From Astragalus membranaceus (Eukaryota; Streptophyta; Magnoliopsida; Fabales; Fabaceae): DNA of 64,000 nucleotides. Below the pieces are notes generated by a model. That model was not told the origin of the DNA. It made no database searches and was given only the letters and a program-made list of their open reading frames with translations. The position numbers and the translations under genes were made by a program. This document shows, in pieces, positions 35,043 through 47,195 of this stretch (the stretch's first letter is position 1; each line of letters starts with the position of its first letter). The stretch covers positions 19,205,456 to 19,269,455 of the forward strand of contig CM076854.1 of NCBI GenBank assembly GCA_039519185.1, written 5' to 3'.

Positions 35043-37080
35043 GGATTATATATATTTTTCTACTTTTAAATTTGATTTTGGTCCTTATTCGACTTTAATT
35101 CATGTTGAGGTACTGAGTCTGGAAATACATTATTTTTTTTTCATTACCAAAATAAAAGAATTACACTCTCTTATGTGATTTTGATTCATGCTAAGTACAT
35201 GCATGACTTTATATATGTTATGGCATTTCAATCCTTTCAAATTTTTTCAGACATAAGAAAGTCGAGAATTGTACTTGCTAGCTAAATCAACCACTTTTTG
35301 TAATTCTTATTTACCTTTGAAAAAATGTGGAAAATGTACCACTTTTTGGTGAAATCTACTCTCTTTCTCGATTAAAATATCTTTGTACTCTTACACTATG
35401 TTAATATTAAATTATTTAGATAAATGTGAAAAAATTTAAATAAATGCAAGTGAGGTTGGATGAGTTATCCATATTTTTTCAAAAGTAATATAGAGTTCAC
35501 CTAAAATATAAATTTTCTCTAACCACTAAATTAGTTTGTATATTTGTATGTTTAGATGACATTTATATTAACTTAATGAGATGTATATATCAAATTTTGA
35601 AAAATACAAGTAAATGCGAGTAAATTACCCATATTTTTCGGGGGACCTAACCGTCGCCTAAAAAGAAATAGAATAAAAAAAAATACATTTTCTTATGTGA
35701 TTTTGATTTATGCTGAGTACATGCATGTCTTTATATATGCTATGGCATTTCAATCCTTTCAAACTTTTTCAGACCTAAGAAAGTAGATAATTGTACGAGC
35801 TAGCTAAATCCACTATTTATGCAAAGAATAGCCTTTGTTTTGAGCATGACCACTCTAAAACCCTACACTCTCTTTGTCTAAAAGCTGACCCCAAATGTAA
35901 GATATCAATCTACTTTCACCTTATATATGCAAGACTTACACACGTCACATATTCATCTTTGAACCCCCAAAAAAAATAACCGACAAGAACAATCGAATAA
36001 TATCATTATCTATTTCTTCACCATAATGTATCACTGTTCCCCATTTTCCCTTCACATATGCAAAAAGGTTAATGAAATATCCAAAAATAATATTAAAAAA
36101 GATAGACATTACTATCTTTATGTGAAAAAGGGAAACATCATAAACATTATGTAACAGACCCTTTCTTCTGTAGGACTCATATACATTAGTCTTTGCAATT
36201 AATTACCCATAAGGGTCTGTACGAGTAGTAACTGAGTTCGAATTCCATGTTAAAGTCTCAAATTTGAATATTGAGTGTGACAAAAATTTTTGTGGAAAGA
36301 GAAAACAACAAAAGGGGCGGGAAAGTCAAGTACTCGTGACCAGTTAGATTTTCTGACCTATATTAAGCATCGACAAATTTAATAGATATTACACACGCAC
36401 CAATAACACGATAAAAAAATGTTTGCAATTAGTTAAAATAATATTTTAGAATATATATTTTTCCCATAAAGTTATAACAACAGAAAAAAAAGTAATAAAA
36501 GTGAATTTTGTATCCATATATTGTAAGATTTGGCACCATGTTCTCATACATGTTGAGCCAAATTGATGAAAAGGGGTACTGTTTGTGAATTGGACCTGCT
36601 TTGTACAATTTCTGGGTGTATTTGATGCAAGCATGATGTAAGCCAGGGAAGCTAGGGATTTATAAGTAAACTGAAATTCTATATGATTAGAATTAGTAGG
36701 TTTTGTAATCTTTGTGTCTCTTGTTTTTTTTTCCAAAAACATGTTGATTCTGAAAATTTCTTGTTTATGAGACTGAGTAAATGTTCTTGCTTTTAATTCA
36801 TGTTTTTTCATTTTTTTAATAACTACTAAATGGTAGGTGTAGGGCCTTTTTTCAACCAGAGTGAAATGCGCCAATTATTTTTCTACCAAAAGAGAAGACA
36901 GTATTAGATATGGAATTTTTCTGTCTCCTTAAATGAAATGACAAATAAATACGACATATACACTATCACTGGTCACACGCAGATTCGAATCCAAGAGCTG
37001 ACGTTCCCATATCGCTGAAGTTGCCAAAACAACCAAGGTAAGGGACATTTGGAAAAATAAAAGTCTTTCCACAACCCACA
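35043..37080. other. AT-rich spacer with a local duplication
   Basis: About 35170-35300 (CTTATGTGATTTTGATTCATGCTAAGTACATGCATG...) recurs with roughly 90% identity at about 35690-35820, offset about 520 bases. TGAGTTCGAATTCC near 36235 looks like an isolated tRNA-type B box. No gene recognised. The 142-residue minus-strand ORF at 36446-36874 has no recognisable domain. Confidence 0.5.
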
Positions 37081-37082
37081 TA

Positions 37083-37361
37083 CTCCCTCCATTTTCGTCT
37101 GGAAGTAAAAACACCAACTTATTCATGTTACCAAATATAAACTTGTTGGATCAATTTTTAATTAATGTAGTAAACTTACCATTATTAATTGTTCCAGAGT
37201 TTCTTTTTCTGATGCAAATTAACTTTTAGTTTTCTAGTTTTCCTTTTCCCATTAAGGTGTAATTTATAAATTATATTGTTTTTAACAATTTTTAGACAAT
37301 TAAATGATTTTCCAAAGGGTGTACATAGCTGTATTTTTCTTATATAGGTAAACTGAGGGAG
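37083..37361. mobile_element. Stowaway MITE (279 bp)
   Basis: Left end CTCCCTCCATTTTCGTCTGG, right end TATATAGGTAAACTGAGGGAG, flanked by TA at 37081-37082 and 37362-37363. Typical of Tc1/mariner-derived MITEs. Confidence 0.88.
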
Positions 37362-37363
37362 TA

Positions 37364-37699
37364 ATATTTTGTTTGGTATAGACCACTATAGACGTTTGGC
37401 TTCAGTGTCACTCATATTAACACAAGCCTCGACCATTTGAACCTGTGATGGTCTAATCCCTCATTTGGTCGATGGAGCGAGGGATCAATCTTTGATTACT
37501 CGATCTTCCAAATTAGACATTCTTGGAATTTAAACTATGTTCTCCTCACTATAAGTCGATGTTGATTCGGAACGAAGATGACCTATGTATAGGGTGGAAT
37601 CGGTATGTGGCGGGGTGGAGGGGGGGTTCACATTGGCACACGATGACTTGCTACCTACAAGGAGATTGAGGTCAATGTCTGTATTAGATCAGAGTGAGA
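37364..37699 (+). other. possible exon interrupted by CACTA H
   Basis: A frame from the ATG at 37585 reads through to the transposon. If the CACTA and one AGA copy are skipped, it continues for about 18 more codons to a TAA near 39579. Together that is roughly 55 codons without a stop. The product is not recognised and it may be chance. Confidence 0.3.
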
Positions 37700-39519
37700 C
37701 ACTACAAGAAACACGTGTTTTTTCGGCGGATTTTTTCCGCCGGTACGGCTCCGGCGGAAATTTGGCATTTCTGGCGGATTTTCCCAGCCGGTAAATTTCC
37801 GGCGAAAAAATAGACTTTCCGGCGGATTTTTTAAAAAATATATATTTAACTTTTTCTTTTTTTAAAAAATTCGCCGGAAAACATCTGCCGAAAATTACCG
37901 GCGCAAAAATCCGCCGATAATGCGCGTTTCCGGCAAATTTTTAAAATAATTTTTATTTTTTTTAAATAAAATCCGCCGGTATTACCCATTTTCGGTGGAT
38001 TTTTCAAAAAATTATTTATTTATTTATTTTTAAAAATCCGCCGGTAATGTACATTTCCGACGGCTTTTTCAAAAAATTAATTATTTATTTATTTTTAAAA
38101 ATCCGCCGGAAATATACGTTACCGGCGGTTTTTTAAAATTTTTTTTAATATCCTTCGGTAATGCACATTTCCGGCGGATTTTTCAAAAAATTATTTATTT
38201 ATTTATTTATTTTTAAATATCCGTCGGAAATGAACATTACCGACGGATTTTTAAAAGAAAATTTTTTTAGAAAAAATCCGCCGGTAATGCACATTTCCGG
38301 TGGATTTTTCAAAAAATTATTTATTTATTTATTTTTAAAAATCCGTCGGTAATGTACATTTCCGACGGATTTTTCAAAAAATTATTTATTTATTTTTAAA
38401 ACTCCACCGGAAATGAACGTTACTGGCGGTTTTTTAAAATTTTTTTTTAAATCCGCCGGTAACGCACATTTCCGGCGGATTTTTCAAAAAATTATTTATT
38501 TATTTTTAAAAATCCGTCGGAAATGTGCATTACCGGCGGATTTTTTAAAATTTTTTTTTTTTAAAAAATCCGCCGTTAATGCACATTTCCGGCGGATTTC
38601 TCAAAAATTTATTTATTTATTTATTTATTTTAAAAAATCCGCCGGTAATGTACATTTCCGACCGAAAAAACCGCCGGTAAATTCGCCGGAACCGTTCGAA
38701 AATGCCTATATATAAAACTTTCTCCTACACTCTTCTCATTCTCTCATTTCACTCTTTATTTCATTCTCATTCATTTCTACACTTTCCCTCCCTACCTTAT
38801 CTTTCTTCTTATTTCTCATACTCTCCAATCTCCATAAATTTTTCTACATATCTATCTTCTATATTTCCTCTTTCTTCTTCATTCTCATTCATTCTCACTC
38901 CTTCATTTTTATTCTTTCTTACTTCTTCATTCTTATTCTCTACTATATTATTTCTTCTCATACTCTTTTTCCTTCTTATTCATTCCTACTTCTTCATTCT
39001 CATTCCTTTATTCATTCTCATTCTCTTCTATATCATTTTTCTCATATTCTACCTCATTTTCATTTTTCTTACTTCTTATTAAATTACATACTAAATTTTA
39101 AAATTCGAAAAGATTTAAAAATAATAATTTTTTTTAAAAAAAAAATAAAAAATCCGCCGGTAATGTTCCTTTCCGGCGGATTTTTCAAAATTTTTTTTTT
39201 ATTTAAAAAATTCGCCGGAAACGCCCATTACCGACGGAAAAATCCGTCGGAAATTACTGACGGAAAAATCCGTCGGTAATGCGCGTTTCTGGCGGATTTT
39301 TCAAAAAAAAATTATTTTTTATTTAAACAAATTTCGCCGGAAATGTGAATTACCGGCGGAAAAATCCGCCGGAAATTACCGGCGGAAATTCCGCCGGAAA
39401 ATATTACCTACGAGCGTTTTACCGGCGGAAAAAATCCGCCGGAAACGTCACTTTTCCGACGGATTTGGTGCATTTCCGGCGGATTTTTTCCGCAAGAAAA
39501 ACGCGTTTTTCTTATAGTG
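37700..39519. mobile_element. CACTA family H, complete (1820 bp)
   Basis: Left end CACTACAAGAAACACGTG, right end the complement of CACTATAAGAAAAACGCG. AGA duplication at 37697-37699 and 39520-39522. About 37930-38660 is an array of imperfect inverted units (AATCCGCCGGTAATGCACAT ... TTTCCGGCGGATTTTTCAAAAAATTATTTATTT). After it comes a TATA-like motif and a 370-bp pyrimidine leader. No transposase coding sequence remains. Confidence 0.95.
38707..38717 (+). promoter_or_regulatory. TATA-like box of CACTA H
   Basis: TATATATAAAA immediately upstream of a CT-rich leader (38720-39070). This is the arrangement expected for a transposase promoter whose gene has been deleted. No transcript evidence. 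Confidence 0.45.
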
Positions 39520-39579
39520 AGAGGTTAGTTAAAAGGGGGTTGGGTAATGGTCCCATGAGGGGTGAATTCCTTGTATAAA

Positions 39580-41143
39580 TGATGTAATGACACGCTTTGG
39601 TGGTAAAAACCGTTATTGGGGTGCCTACGTGGACACGTGTATTGACGTGTGATTCATGGATATATATGGTTATTCAAACACATAGCGAGGCATAAGGTGA
39701 GACAACCGTTGGATTCACCTTGAGATACGGTTCATCGTTGGATCTTATCTCGTTCACGACATTGTGAAATTTCCTCCTAGAGATGTGCTTTTGGCCGCTT
39801 TGTGAGTCCCAATCTAGAGAGAAATATGCCCAAGCCCAATTTGATGTCAATTGGCAAGCTAGTTGCGAGAGGCCCCTAGAAACCTCTGTTAGGGTTTCAG
39901 TGGTGCACAACAACGCCTCTTCTTCATAGAGCAGATAGGTCATGGTGCTGGTGAAAAACTCACCAGTCACCGCCCCTGTCGCCTCATGCCTCCTTCTTCC
40001 ATGATGCATCCGTTTCAGCAGCTCCTCACCACTCACACGGCCACTGACTCATTTGCGCTGCAACAAGATTGCTCCCCTCCATCCACCCCCACCATACCCA
40101 CCAGATTTGCCATTTTCACCCTCCTTCATAACGAAATCGCTTCACCCTCTCCCTCTTCCTAAACCTCCAGAACCACACCTTAACTGGTTGCTCTTGAGCT
40201 CCCTCTCCTTCGCTCTCCCCCATTTCACACGTGTTCCCTATCTCTTCCTCTCTTCCGCTTGCTGTTGCAGAAGCAATTTTCCCGTGGTCCTTTTGCCTCT
40301 TCAACCTGTTTCCATGTTAGCTTTCAATTGCGTCCAAATATCAAGAAAGATAGCTCCTTTGGCCATTTTGCCACCATATAAGAGGAAAGTTCTGGACTTT
40401 CTGTGTTTCCCCATTCACCTTCCCTGTGGAGTTTAGATCTGCTTGTGTTTGATGACTGTTATCTTGCTCTTCTATGAAGCTTGTGACTGTGTCTACTGGC
40501 GGCGGTGGCGGCTCTAGCAAGATTAACCTTTCTGTTGAAGCAGAATGTTGGAGGGACATTTTAGTTTTTTTTGGAACAAGTTTTGGGAAGCCCTAATGTT
40601 TGGCCTAATGTGGTTTTTCTGTTATCCTTCAACTGGTTTCACCTCATTTTCAGTGGTTCTTCTGTTTCGAAATAAAAGTCCTCGAGGCCATTTAACTTTC
40701 AAATACAGGAGAGTATGGACTTTTCGTCTCTCCTCCTACCCCAACTTCATGGGACTTTTTGTTTCATCTCTGTGGTGCCTGTCTTATTCGATGGTGGAGT
40801 TGGTTGTACGGATGCAATTCGACTTGGTCACTGGATTTGCATTGCAGGGAGGGTTGTGAAGGGCTATGTTTGTTGTTTTGCTTGTTGATTCTATTAGTTT
40901 GTATTTGGGTGTGTGATTTTATTTCGCTTAAATTAGTTCATTAGAAATTAGTTGCTCAGGTGCTGCTCTTATGCTTACCAGTTAATTATTAGGAGTGGCC
41001 TCAATTATACCTGATTAGTTGTGTGTCCAATATTGGACTAATTGGTGTTTTTTGTAAGCTAGCGTGACGCTTCCACTATGTGTAATGTTGGTCGTGTTTG
41101 CTCGGTTTCAATAAAATGGTGCACAATATTTGATAAAAAAAAA
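39580..41143 (+). other. unassigned region ending in a poly-A-like tail
   Basis: More GC-balanced than its surroundings (especially 39880-40480), but no domain is recognised in any frame. The end TTTCAATAAAATGGTGCAC... followed by nine A (41135-41143) looks like the 3' end of a retroposed transcript or a 5'-truncated LINE. No target duplication could be identified. Confidence 0.35.
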
Positions 41144-41637
41144 GTTGATGTCACTTACCACTTTTTTTGGATAAGTAGAATTTATAAATTTTTCATAAGT
41201 AGATACACTTACCACTTAACGTAACCCAATATTTGGTTAATCCACAGAATATATACGGCACATATTTTCGATAAGAATATCAATCAATCATCAATATTCT
41301 CAAATTTAGAGAAAAACCAGAATATATGTGCCCATTGAAATTGGTATGAGAATTATTCAAGTGGGCAATAATTTATCATGAAATTAAAGTAACTGGCTTG
41401 TTGAATTGGCATAAGCTTGATATTTAGGTATCTATTTTTCGATATAGGCATATTGTGATATACCTGAGGAAGAATTTTTGATTGATTAATGGAATTAATA
41501 TATCTTAAGTTGGCAAGTTCTTTTTATCTCATGAGTTATTCTCAGCCAAAGTTGATTAATTTCAAATTAGAAGCCGCCTAGATTGGTGATCAGGTATATA
41601 TACTAACTTTATTATATTTTTCAATAACATGAATAGG

Positions 41638-41815
41638 TACAAATGGTAGATACTTGGGTCCCACAACTATTTAGTTATGGGTTCGATCTCTAGTCAGTGC
41701 GTAAGGAAAATCATTTGTTGGAAGAAGTCAACTCATTAATTGGATCTCTGAATTCGATACCTCAAAAAATTAGTCTCTACATTCGCCGTGGCGGATACAT
41801 TGTTTTAAAAAAAAA
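41638..41815 (+). mobile_element. SINE (tRNA-derived)
   Basis: The A-box-like AAATGGTAGATACTTGGG is followed about 30 bases later by the B-box-like GGGTTCGATCTCTAG, a short body and an A-rich tail at about 41805-41815. Confidence 0.6.
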
Positions 41816-43574
41816 AATACTTTATTATATTTTGATTCAACATGAGAAGTTGAAGATCTTGGTTGATATGGCAGAATTAGATTAGGCCGCATGTAAAAAG
41901 TGGGACCCCTCTCAACCATTCAATCTGATCTTCTTCACCACTTTTTAGTTATCCATTTGTCACATCTTTAAATATATCCTAATTATGATATCTGAAGTAG
42001 ATTAAGGAGAAAATAAATTTTAGAAGTTTCGTTCCAAAAAATTATTTATAAAGAATTTAAAATTTTTCGAGCAAAAAAATAATTTAAAATTAAAACAAAA
42101 AGTTAAATATTTGTAGGAGTATTTGTCAAACCTTTCAATTTATATTGAACAATTTCATTATCTGAAATTTTTAATACTTTTGTAAACATAGTGTATCTTG
42201 ATTTATATATCAGCGAACAAACTCAAAATTGCTAAAACCGTAAAGAATAAATCAGCGAACAAACTCACAACACCCAGATTAAAAGCATAAAACGAAAAAT
42301 TGTCTACAATTTTGACAAAGTTAAAGTCATCAGAATATCTATGCCTCCGGATATGTAATGTTGACGTCCAAGTCATTAATTGAGTTGTAATTGTCTAATT
42401 TTCAAACGAATACCACAAAGAGACGGGAAACCAAACTACATCGCACGACAAGACATTAAAAAATTAATATTTAATTTAAATATATCTATAAGTGTTCTTC
42501 CAACTTTTGCAAAATCTATATAGAATGTACTAGTAATTAACAATTATCTTAAATTCATTAACAAGGTTAATTGGTCTACAAGAAAGAAGGGTAAAAGAAG
42601 TACTAATACTAGCTAGCTAGGGCTATGAAGTGAGGAAAAGCAGAAAGAAATGCAGGGAGGTGTCAAATTGGAGGAAACAGAGTTACTACAGAAGAAGAAG
42701 AACAGAGTTTGGTGATGGCCACTTTGATCGTGTAGGACCGACAACAAGGACATATTCAGCCGTCTATTAACCAACAACTCCTTCCTGTTAAAGCCTGTCT
42801 TCTCTGTCTCCTTTCCCTTTCCCTCTTCCTTCAATTACTCGCTTTTCTCTTCTCCTTTTTTTTTTATTAAATATATAGTAATATATTATGTTCTCCTCAT
42901 AGATAATCTAACATCCTTGTTACTTGAGTAAAAATACTTAGCAATCCCTCAAATGAAATTATTGACAAAGCCCTTTTTTCCTAACATAATAATCATCTCC
43001 CTAAGAAGAAATTCAATGCATGTCTCATGCATAATTAATTAAGCAAATAAACCTAGTTGACTGATAAACATATTGTACCGACTAAAGAGGAGAAATAGGA
43101 ACTCTCGTTAAAACTAAATTAATATTTATTGGGAGAGTTGGTTTTGTAGGGTGACTTTTCATGAATGAAAAAATATACAAATTCTATTCTCTGCCTATGT
43201 TTGAGAGTCTTGGAGGGGAGAGAATGGAGGGAGGTCTTTGGAATTGGAAAAAAGAAGAAAGAAAGAGAAGAGAATATATAGCTTCAACTTTGAATATGAA
43301 AAAATTAATTTTTTTCACAACTCTAAAACCCTCTAAAATAGTATAACTCAAAAATTATATTGAAGAAGGGTTTCAGAATGAGAGAGAAATATATATTAGT
43401 CTTCTTGGTATCTAGAGACAAATATATAACATGAAATAATAGATAATTACAAGTATTTTAAGAAAAAGATAAATATTTTCATCAAACCGAATAAAATTTA
43501 TTATTCATTTTCATATGTGTAATAAATAAACTTAAGATAACATATATTGTGAAACGGAAAGGTATTTAATGGTT
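41816..43574. other. AT-rich spacer
   Basis: No gene recognised on either strand. Confidence 0.5.
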
Positions 43575-43750
43575 ACAGTTTTTTTTGGTAAACTAATGTA
43601 TCATTCACCAGCGATTGCGGAGACTAATCCTTTAAGGTATCATATTTCCATCTAAGTGGTTGACATCTCTCAACAAATGTTCTGGGATCGAACTTAGACC
43701 CCAAATGGTTAAGGGGGCCCAAGGTACCGATTATGCCACATCATTTTAGT
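43575..43750 (-). mobile_element. SINE (minus strand)
   Basis: On the minus strand, TGGCATAATCGGTACC (A-box-like) is followed by GTTCGATCCCAG (B-box-like) and a body ending in an A run (plus-strand TTTTTTTT near 43580). Confidence 0.6.
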
Positions 43751-44352
43751 CTTCACTGCACTTCTTCTAGAAGCTAGAATAAGCTTTCTTGCTTTAGTAC
43801 GATTTCCATGGGCTATTATTGTTTTTGCTTTGGACCATTGTTGGCTATCTACAAAGTGTCCTAAAGCTTTCAACTAAAGACTAATTTCTTCTCGTGCTTA
43901 GGATCAAATTTCGCATTAACTAACACCAAATTTATTCACTACGAGAATCAAATCCGAGAATACTAGGTCAACCCCTGCTTCCAAGATAGATTAAGCCCTT
44001 ATGTCAATAGTGTTGGTTTCCATGTTATTGGTCTGTTAACAAGCCGTGAAAATATCTAAATTGTAATGGTTAGATAGAAAAAGAATTCCATTAAAATTTG
44101 AAAAGATATCTAGTCTAGTCACATAAAATCCTCTCTATGTCTTTCTTACATTGCACAAGGTGACGACTAGTGAATAGTGATGAGAGGAGAGAGAGTGTGA
44201 CTAACTTTATGTAATATAATAATAATATTTTATCGTTATGATAGAAAAAGCAGAAGAGAGCACACTTGTAATAAAACACTATCCAGTGATCCCCTCACAC
44301 TCACACCCACCCTAACATAACATGGTATTCTCTCACATCCTAAACAAACCTC

Positions 44353-44360
44353 TATAAATA
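44353..44360 (+). promoter_or_regulatory. TATA box of the glutaredoxin gene
   Basis: TATAAATA lies 154 bases before the ATG and is followed by a CT- and CA-rich leader. A TGACG word (44161-44165), the core of as-1 sites bound by TGA factors, lies about 190 bases upstream. A single copy could be chance. Confidence 0.7.
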
Positions 44361-44513
44361 TCACCTCTCACCTCCACCATTTCTCACACAAAAATCAACC
44401 AACCTCTCATTCTTCTCTCTTCTCTCATCTCTCACTTCAAACACAACATACACACTTGTTAGTTACTCTCTCTACATTAATTTTTCCAAACCCAAACAAA
44501 ACAACTCACAAAA

Positions 44514-44903
44514 ATGCATTACCAAACAGCATCATGGGGAAGCTACATGTCACCACCAACAACAAGAAACACAATGATGGGAGGTGATCCACTAGAACGC
44601 ATAGAAAGACTAGCATCAGAAAACGCTGTTGTAATATTCAGCATAAGCACGTGCTGCATGTGCCATGCGATCAAGAGGTTATTTTGTGGAATGGGTGTTA
44701 ATCCAACGGTTCATGAGCTAGATGAAGATCCAAGAGGAAAAGAACTTGAAAGAGCACTTATGAGACTTCTTGGTAATTCCTCTGTTGTTCCTGTTGTTTT
44801 CATTGGTGGTAAACTTATTGGTACTATGGATAGAGTCATGGGTTGTCATATTAATGGTTCTCTTGTTCCTCTTCTCAAAGAAGCTGGTGCTCTTTGGCTT
44901 TGA
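44514..44903 (+). CDS. ROXY: CC-type glutaredoxin (ROXY family)
   Basis: Complete intronless frame of 129 residues. Residues about 30-129 form the glutaredoxin fold, with the CC-type active site CCMC at about 47-50, VVPVVFIGGKLIG (the cis-Pro glutathione-binding loop) at about 91-103 and the C-terminal ALWL motif. In Arabidopsis, CC-type glutaredoxins act in nucleus and cytosol on TGA bZIP factors, and the ALWL end is needed for that interaction. The N-terminus (MHYQTASWGSY) is most like the ROXY1/ROXY2 (GRXC7/C8) subgroup, which works in flower and anther development. The exact orthologue cannot be decided here. The start is the first ATG after a CA-rich leader and a TATA box. It is the only intact host gene seen in the window. 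Confidence 0.95.
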   Translation: MHYQTASWGSYMSPPTTRNTMMGGDPLERIERLASENAVVIFSISTCCMCHAIKRLFCGMGVNPTVHELDEDPRGKELERALMRLLGNSSVVPVVFIGGKLIGTMDRVMGCHINGSLVPLLKEAGALWL

Positions 44904-45858
44904 AAGTCAGAGGTTCGATTAGTAAATTAAAGAGGTGCAATTAGCAACTTTTAATGTTGTTTGTTGCTCGCGTTTTTACTATTAACAAAGGTAACGGTTG
45001 AGGATTTGGTCTTTTGTGAGTCTCTTCTGTTACATTTTGGATACTCTACTAATCAATCAAGGTTTCTACTTTTTTTGAGTTATGTAATTTTTTTTTTTCA
45101 CTTTTTTTGGTTTCTTGAGGTGGTATTTGGGTTTGTCATGGTTTGGTTGTTTTTGAGCTTTCCTACTTATGTAAAGAGACAAAAGGCATATTGGAAAAAA
45201 GATTAAAAAAATGAGCTAATTTTACTGTTTCTTATAATCTTGGAATATTATGTTCTTTTATTTTATGCTTTCACACTGTTTGGTTTTACAATCTTGACTT
45301 TTTTTTTATTATTTATTATTTATGTGCTTGGAAATGGCACAAGCTTTATTTTTATGTTAATAAATAATTTTTTGGGTTGAAGTGCGCATGAGGAGAGAAT
45401 AGTTGTGGACGGTGATTGAAACGGCGTCGTGTTTAGGCAAAGTTGTCGCTTTCATTGTCTTTGACTCGTTCTCTGTTTCCTTGAAACCATCTCATTGGTC
45501 TTTTTGCTTCTTCTGGCTTGACATGAAGTGACGTCAATGCCCTTTCGTTTTGCCCACTTTCATTTCGTTTTTCCTTTTACCTATTTTTAATAAGAACAAA
45601 ATAAAAAATTAATTCTTAAGAGTAAAAAATAGAAAAATGTGTAATGAGTAGTGCGGTTAGTCGTTAGACTCGTTACGGTGATGATGTGCCAGAAAACATG
45701 TTTACTACTTTGTGTGTGATGTAAACGACTTGTCGTTCAGAGCGCGGAAAACGGATTGGGGTTTCACGTTAATTCGCACTACTTTGTGTGTGATGTCATA
45801 TCTTTGACCACGTGATGTCGCGAGCAGATTTTTTTTAATCAAAGGACCGTGGGAGTGT
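44904..45858. other. 3' flank of glutaredoxin gene
   Basis: The 3' UTR should lie in the first 250-350 bases; several AT-rich polyadenylation-like words are present. ACTACTTTGTGTGTGATGT occurs twice (about 45702 and 45779). No other gene. Confidence 0.5.
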
Positions 45859-46499
45859 TTTAAAACTCGGATCGGTGACTGACTCGGTGAATGTATTGGG
45901 TCACTGGGTCAAGGGTCGGACTGAGGGGTCAACAGTTGAACAGCATGATCAAAACCGGGACCGCATGACTCGGATCCGGTCTCTATTTCGCGAATTTTCA
46001 AGACCTATATAGTATATAATATAAATTTTATACCTGTAAAATTAATAACTATGTTTATTTTATATTTACTAAAATATAAAAATTAATATCTTAATTTATT
46101 AATATTTTTAAATTTATTCATACATAATATTAATCTATTTTAGATCACACAAACTAATATGTAGTCAATAAATATGGTGCTTATTTTTGCTAATAGTGCA
46201 ATAATGGAAAAGAAAAAGATGAAAAAGAGCAAAAGAAACAGATTAAACGACGTCGTTTGGATAATTTTTTTTTTTAAATTCACAACCCGCACTACAAGAA
46301 AAACTGCTATTTCCTGCCATTTTTTCCGACGAACTCTTATTCGTCGCAATTTCCGACGAAAAAGTCGTCGCAAATGGTCAGGAAAAAAGGCGCTTAAATT
46401 CCCGCTTACATTTCCGACGAAAACGTGTTTCGTCGCAAATTTTCGACGGACACTTCTGTCGGAACCCACTAAATATCCGTCGGAAACCATAAGACACGA

Positions 46500-47190
46500 A
46501 TTAAAAAAATTAAAACCCTCGATGCTCTCTCGCTCTCCTCAAACCAGCGCCTCTCACCCTCTTTCTCAGCGCCTCTCACCCTCGAAGCCTTCATCTTCTC
46601 CCTCTCTCAGCGCCTCTCCTCCTCTCCTTTCTTAGCGCCTCTCCCCCTCTTTCTCAGAGCCTTCGAACCGTAGCATCTTCATCACCCTTGAAATCGCCTC
46701 TCATCCTCTCGCCATCGAAATCACCTCTCACCATTGAAATCGCTGGTTCTCTCTTGCGCTAGTTCTCGTGGTTCTCTCATTCGCTGGTTCTCAACTTCAC
46801 TGATTCTCTATTGCTCTCTTTCTCTCTGAACAAAAGTGAACGAAAGAAGGAGAAGGACGTTTGCCTCACTGATTCAGGTACTCTCTCTCTTCGTTTTGAC
46901 TTTCTTTCGCTTGAAACCCTAAATTTCGCGGCTCTCTCGCTCTCTCTTCCCTGTGTGTTTATTGCAGGGTTAGGGTTTTCGATCTGTATTCATCGTTGAA
47001 AGCTTTCTAATGAGTTACTTCGCGCTAGATCGTTGAACGACATGTTGAGGTTCTTCTTTTTCATCTTCTATTTGTTTTCTCATTACATACTTACATTGAT
47101 TTGAGAGTCTGAACGATTTCCCCTTGTTTGATTTCCCTGTGTGTTTATTGCCATATGTGTCTTTTCCCTTTTCCCCTACACGTTAAAGAT
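46500..47190 (+). other. CT-rich leader and intron-like stretch of CACTA I
   Basis: Repeated CAGCGCCTCTC(A/C) words to about 46650, then an exon-like segment ending GATTCAG|GTACTCTC near 46878. This could be the element's own transposase leader or another captured 5' UTR. No protein recognised. Confidence 0.4.
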
Positions 47191-47195
47191 AGTTT

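Noticed and set aside
36446..36874. 142-residue minus-strand ORF as a gene
   Set aside because: No recognisable domain, AT-rich codon use and no promoter or splice context.
37930..38660. CRISPR-like array of regular repeats
   Set aside because: Units are imperfect, self-complementary, lack unique spacers, and lie in a plant CACTA element.
39674..40436. Protein-coding gene in the GC-richer stretch
   Set aside because: ORFs on both strands have no familiar motif; the region ends in a poly-A-like tail, so a retroposed fragment is more likely.
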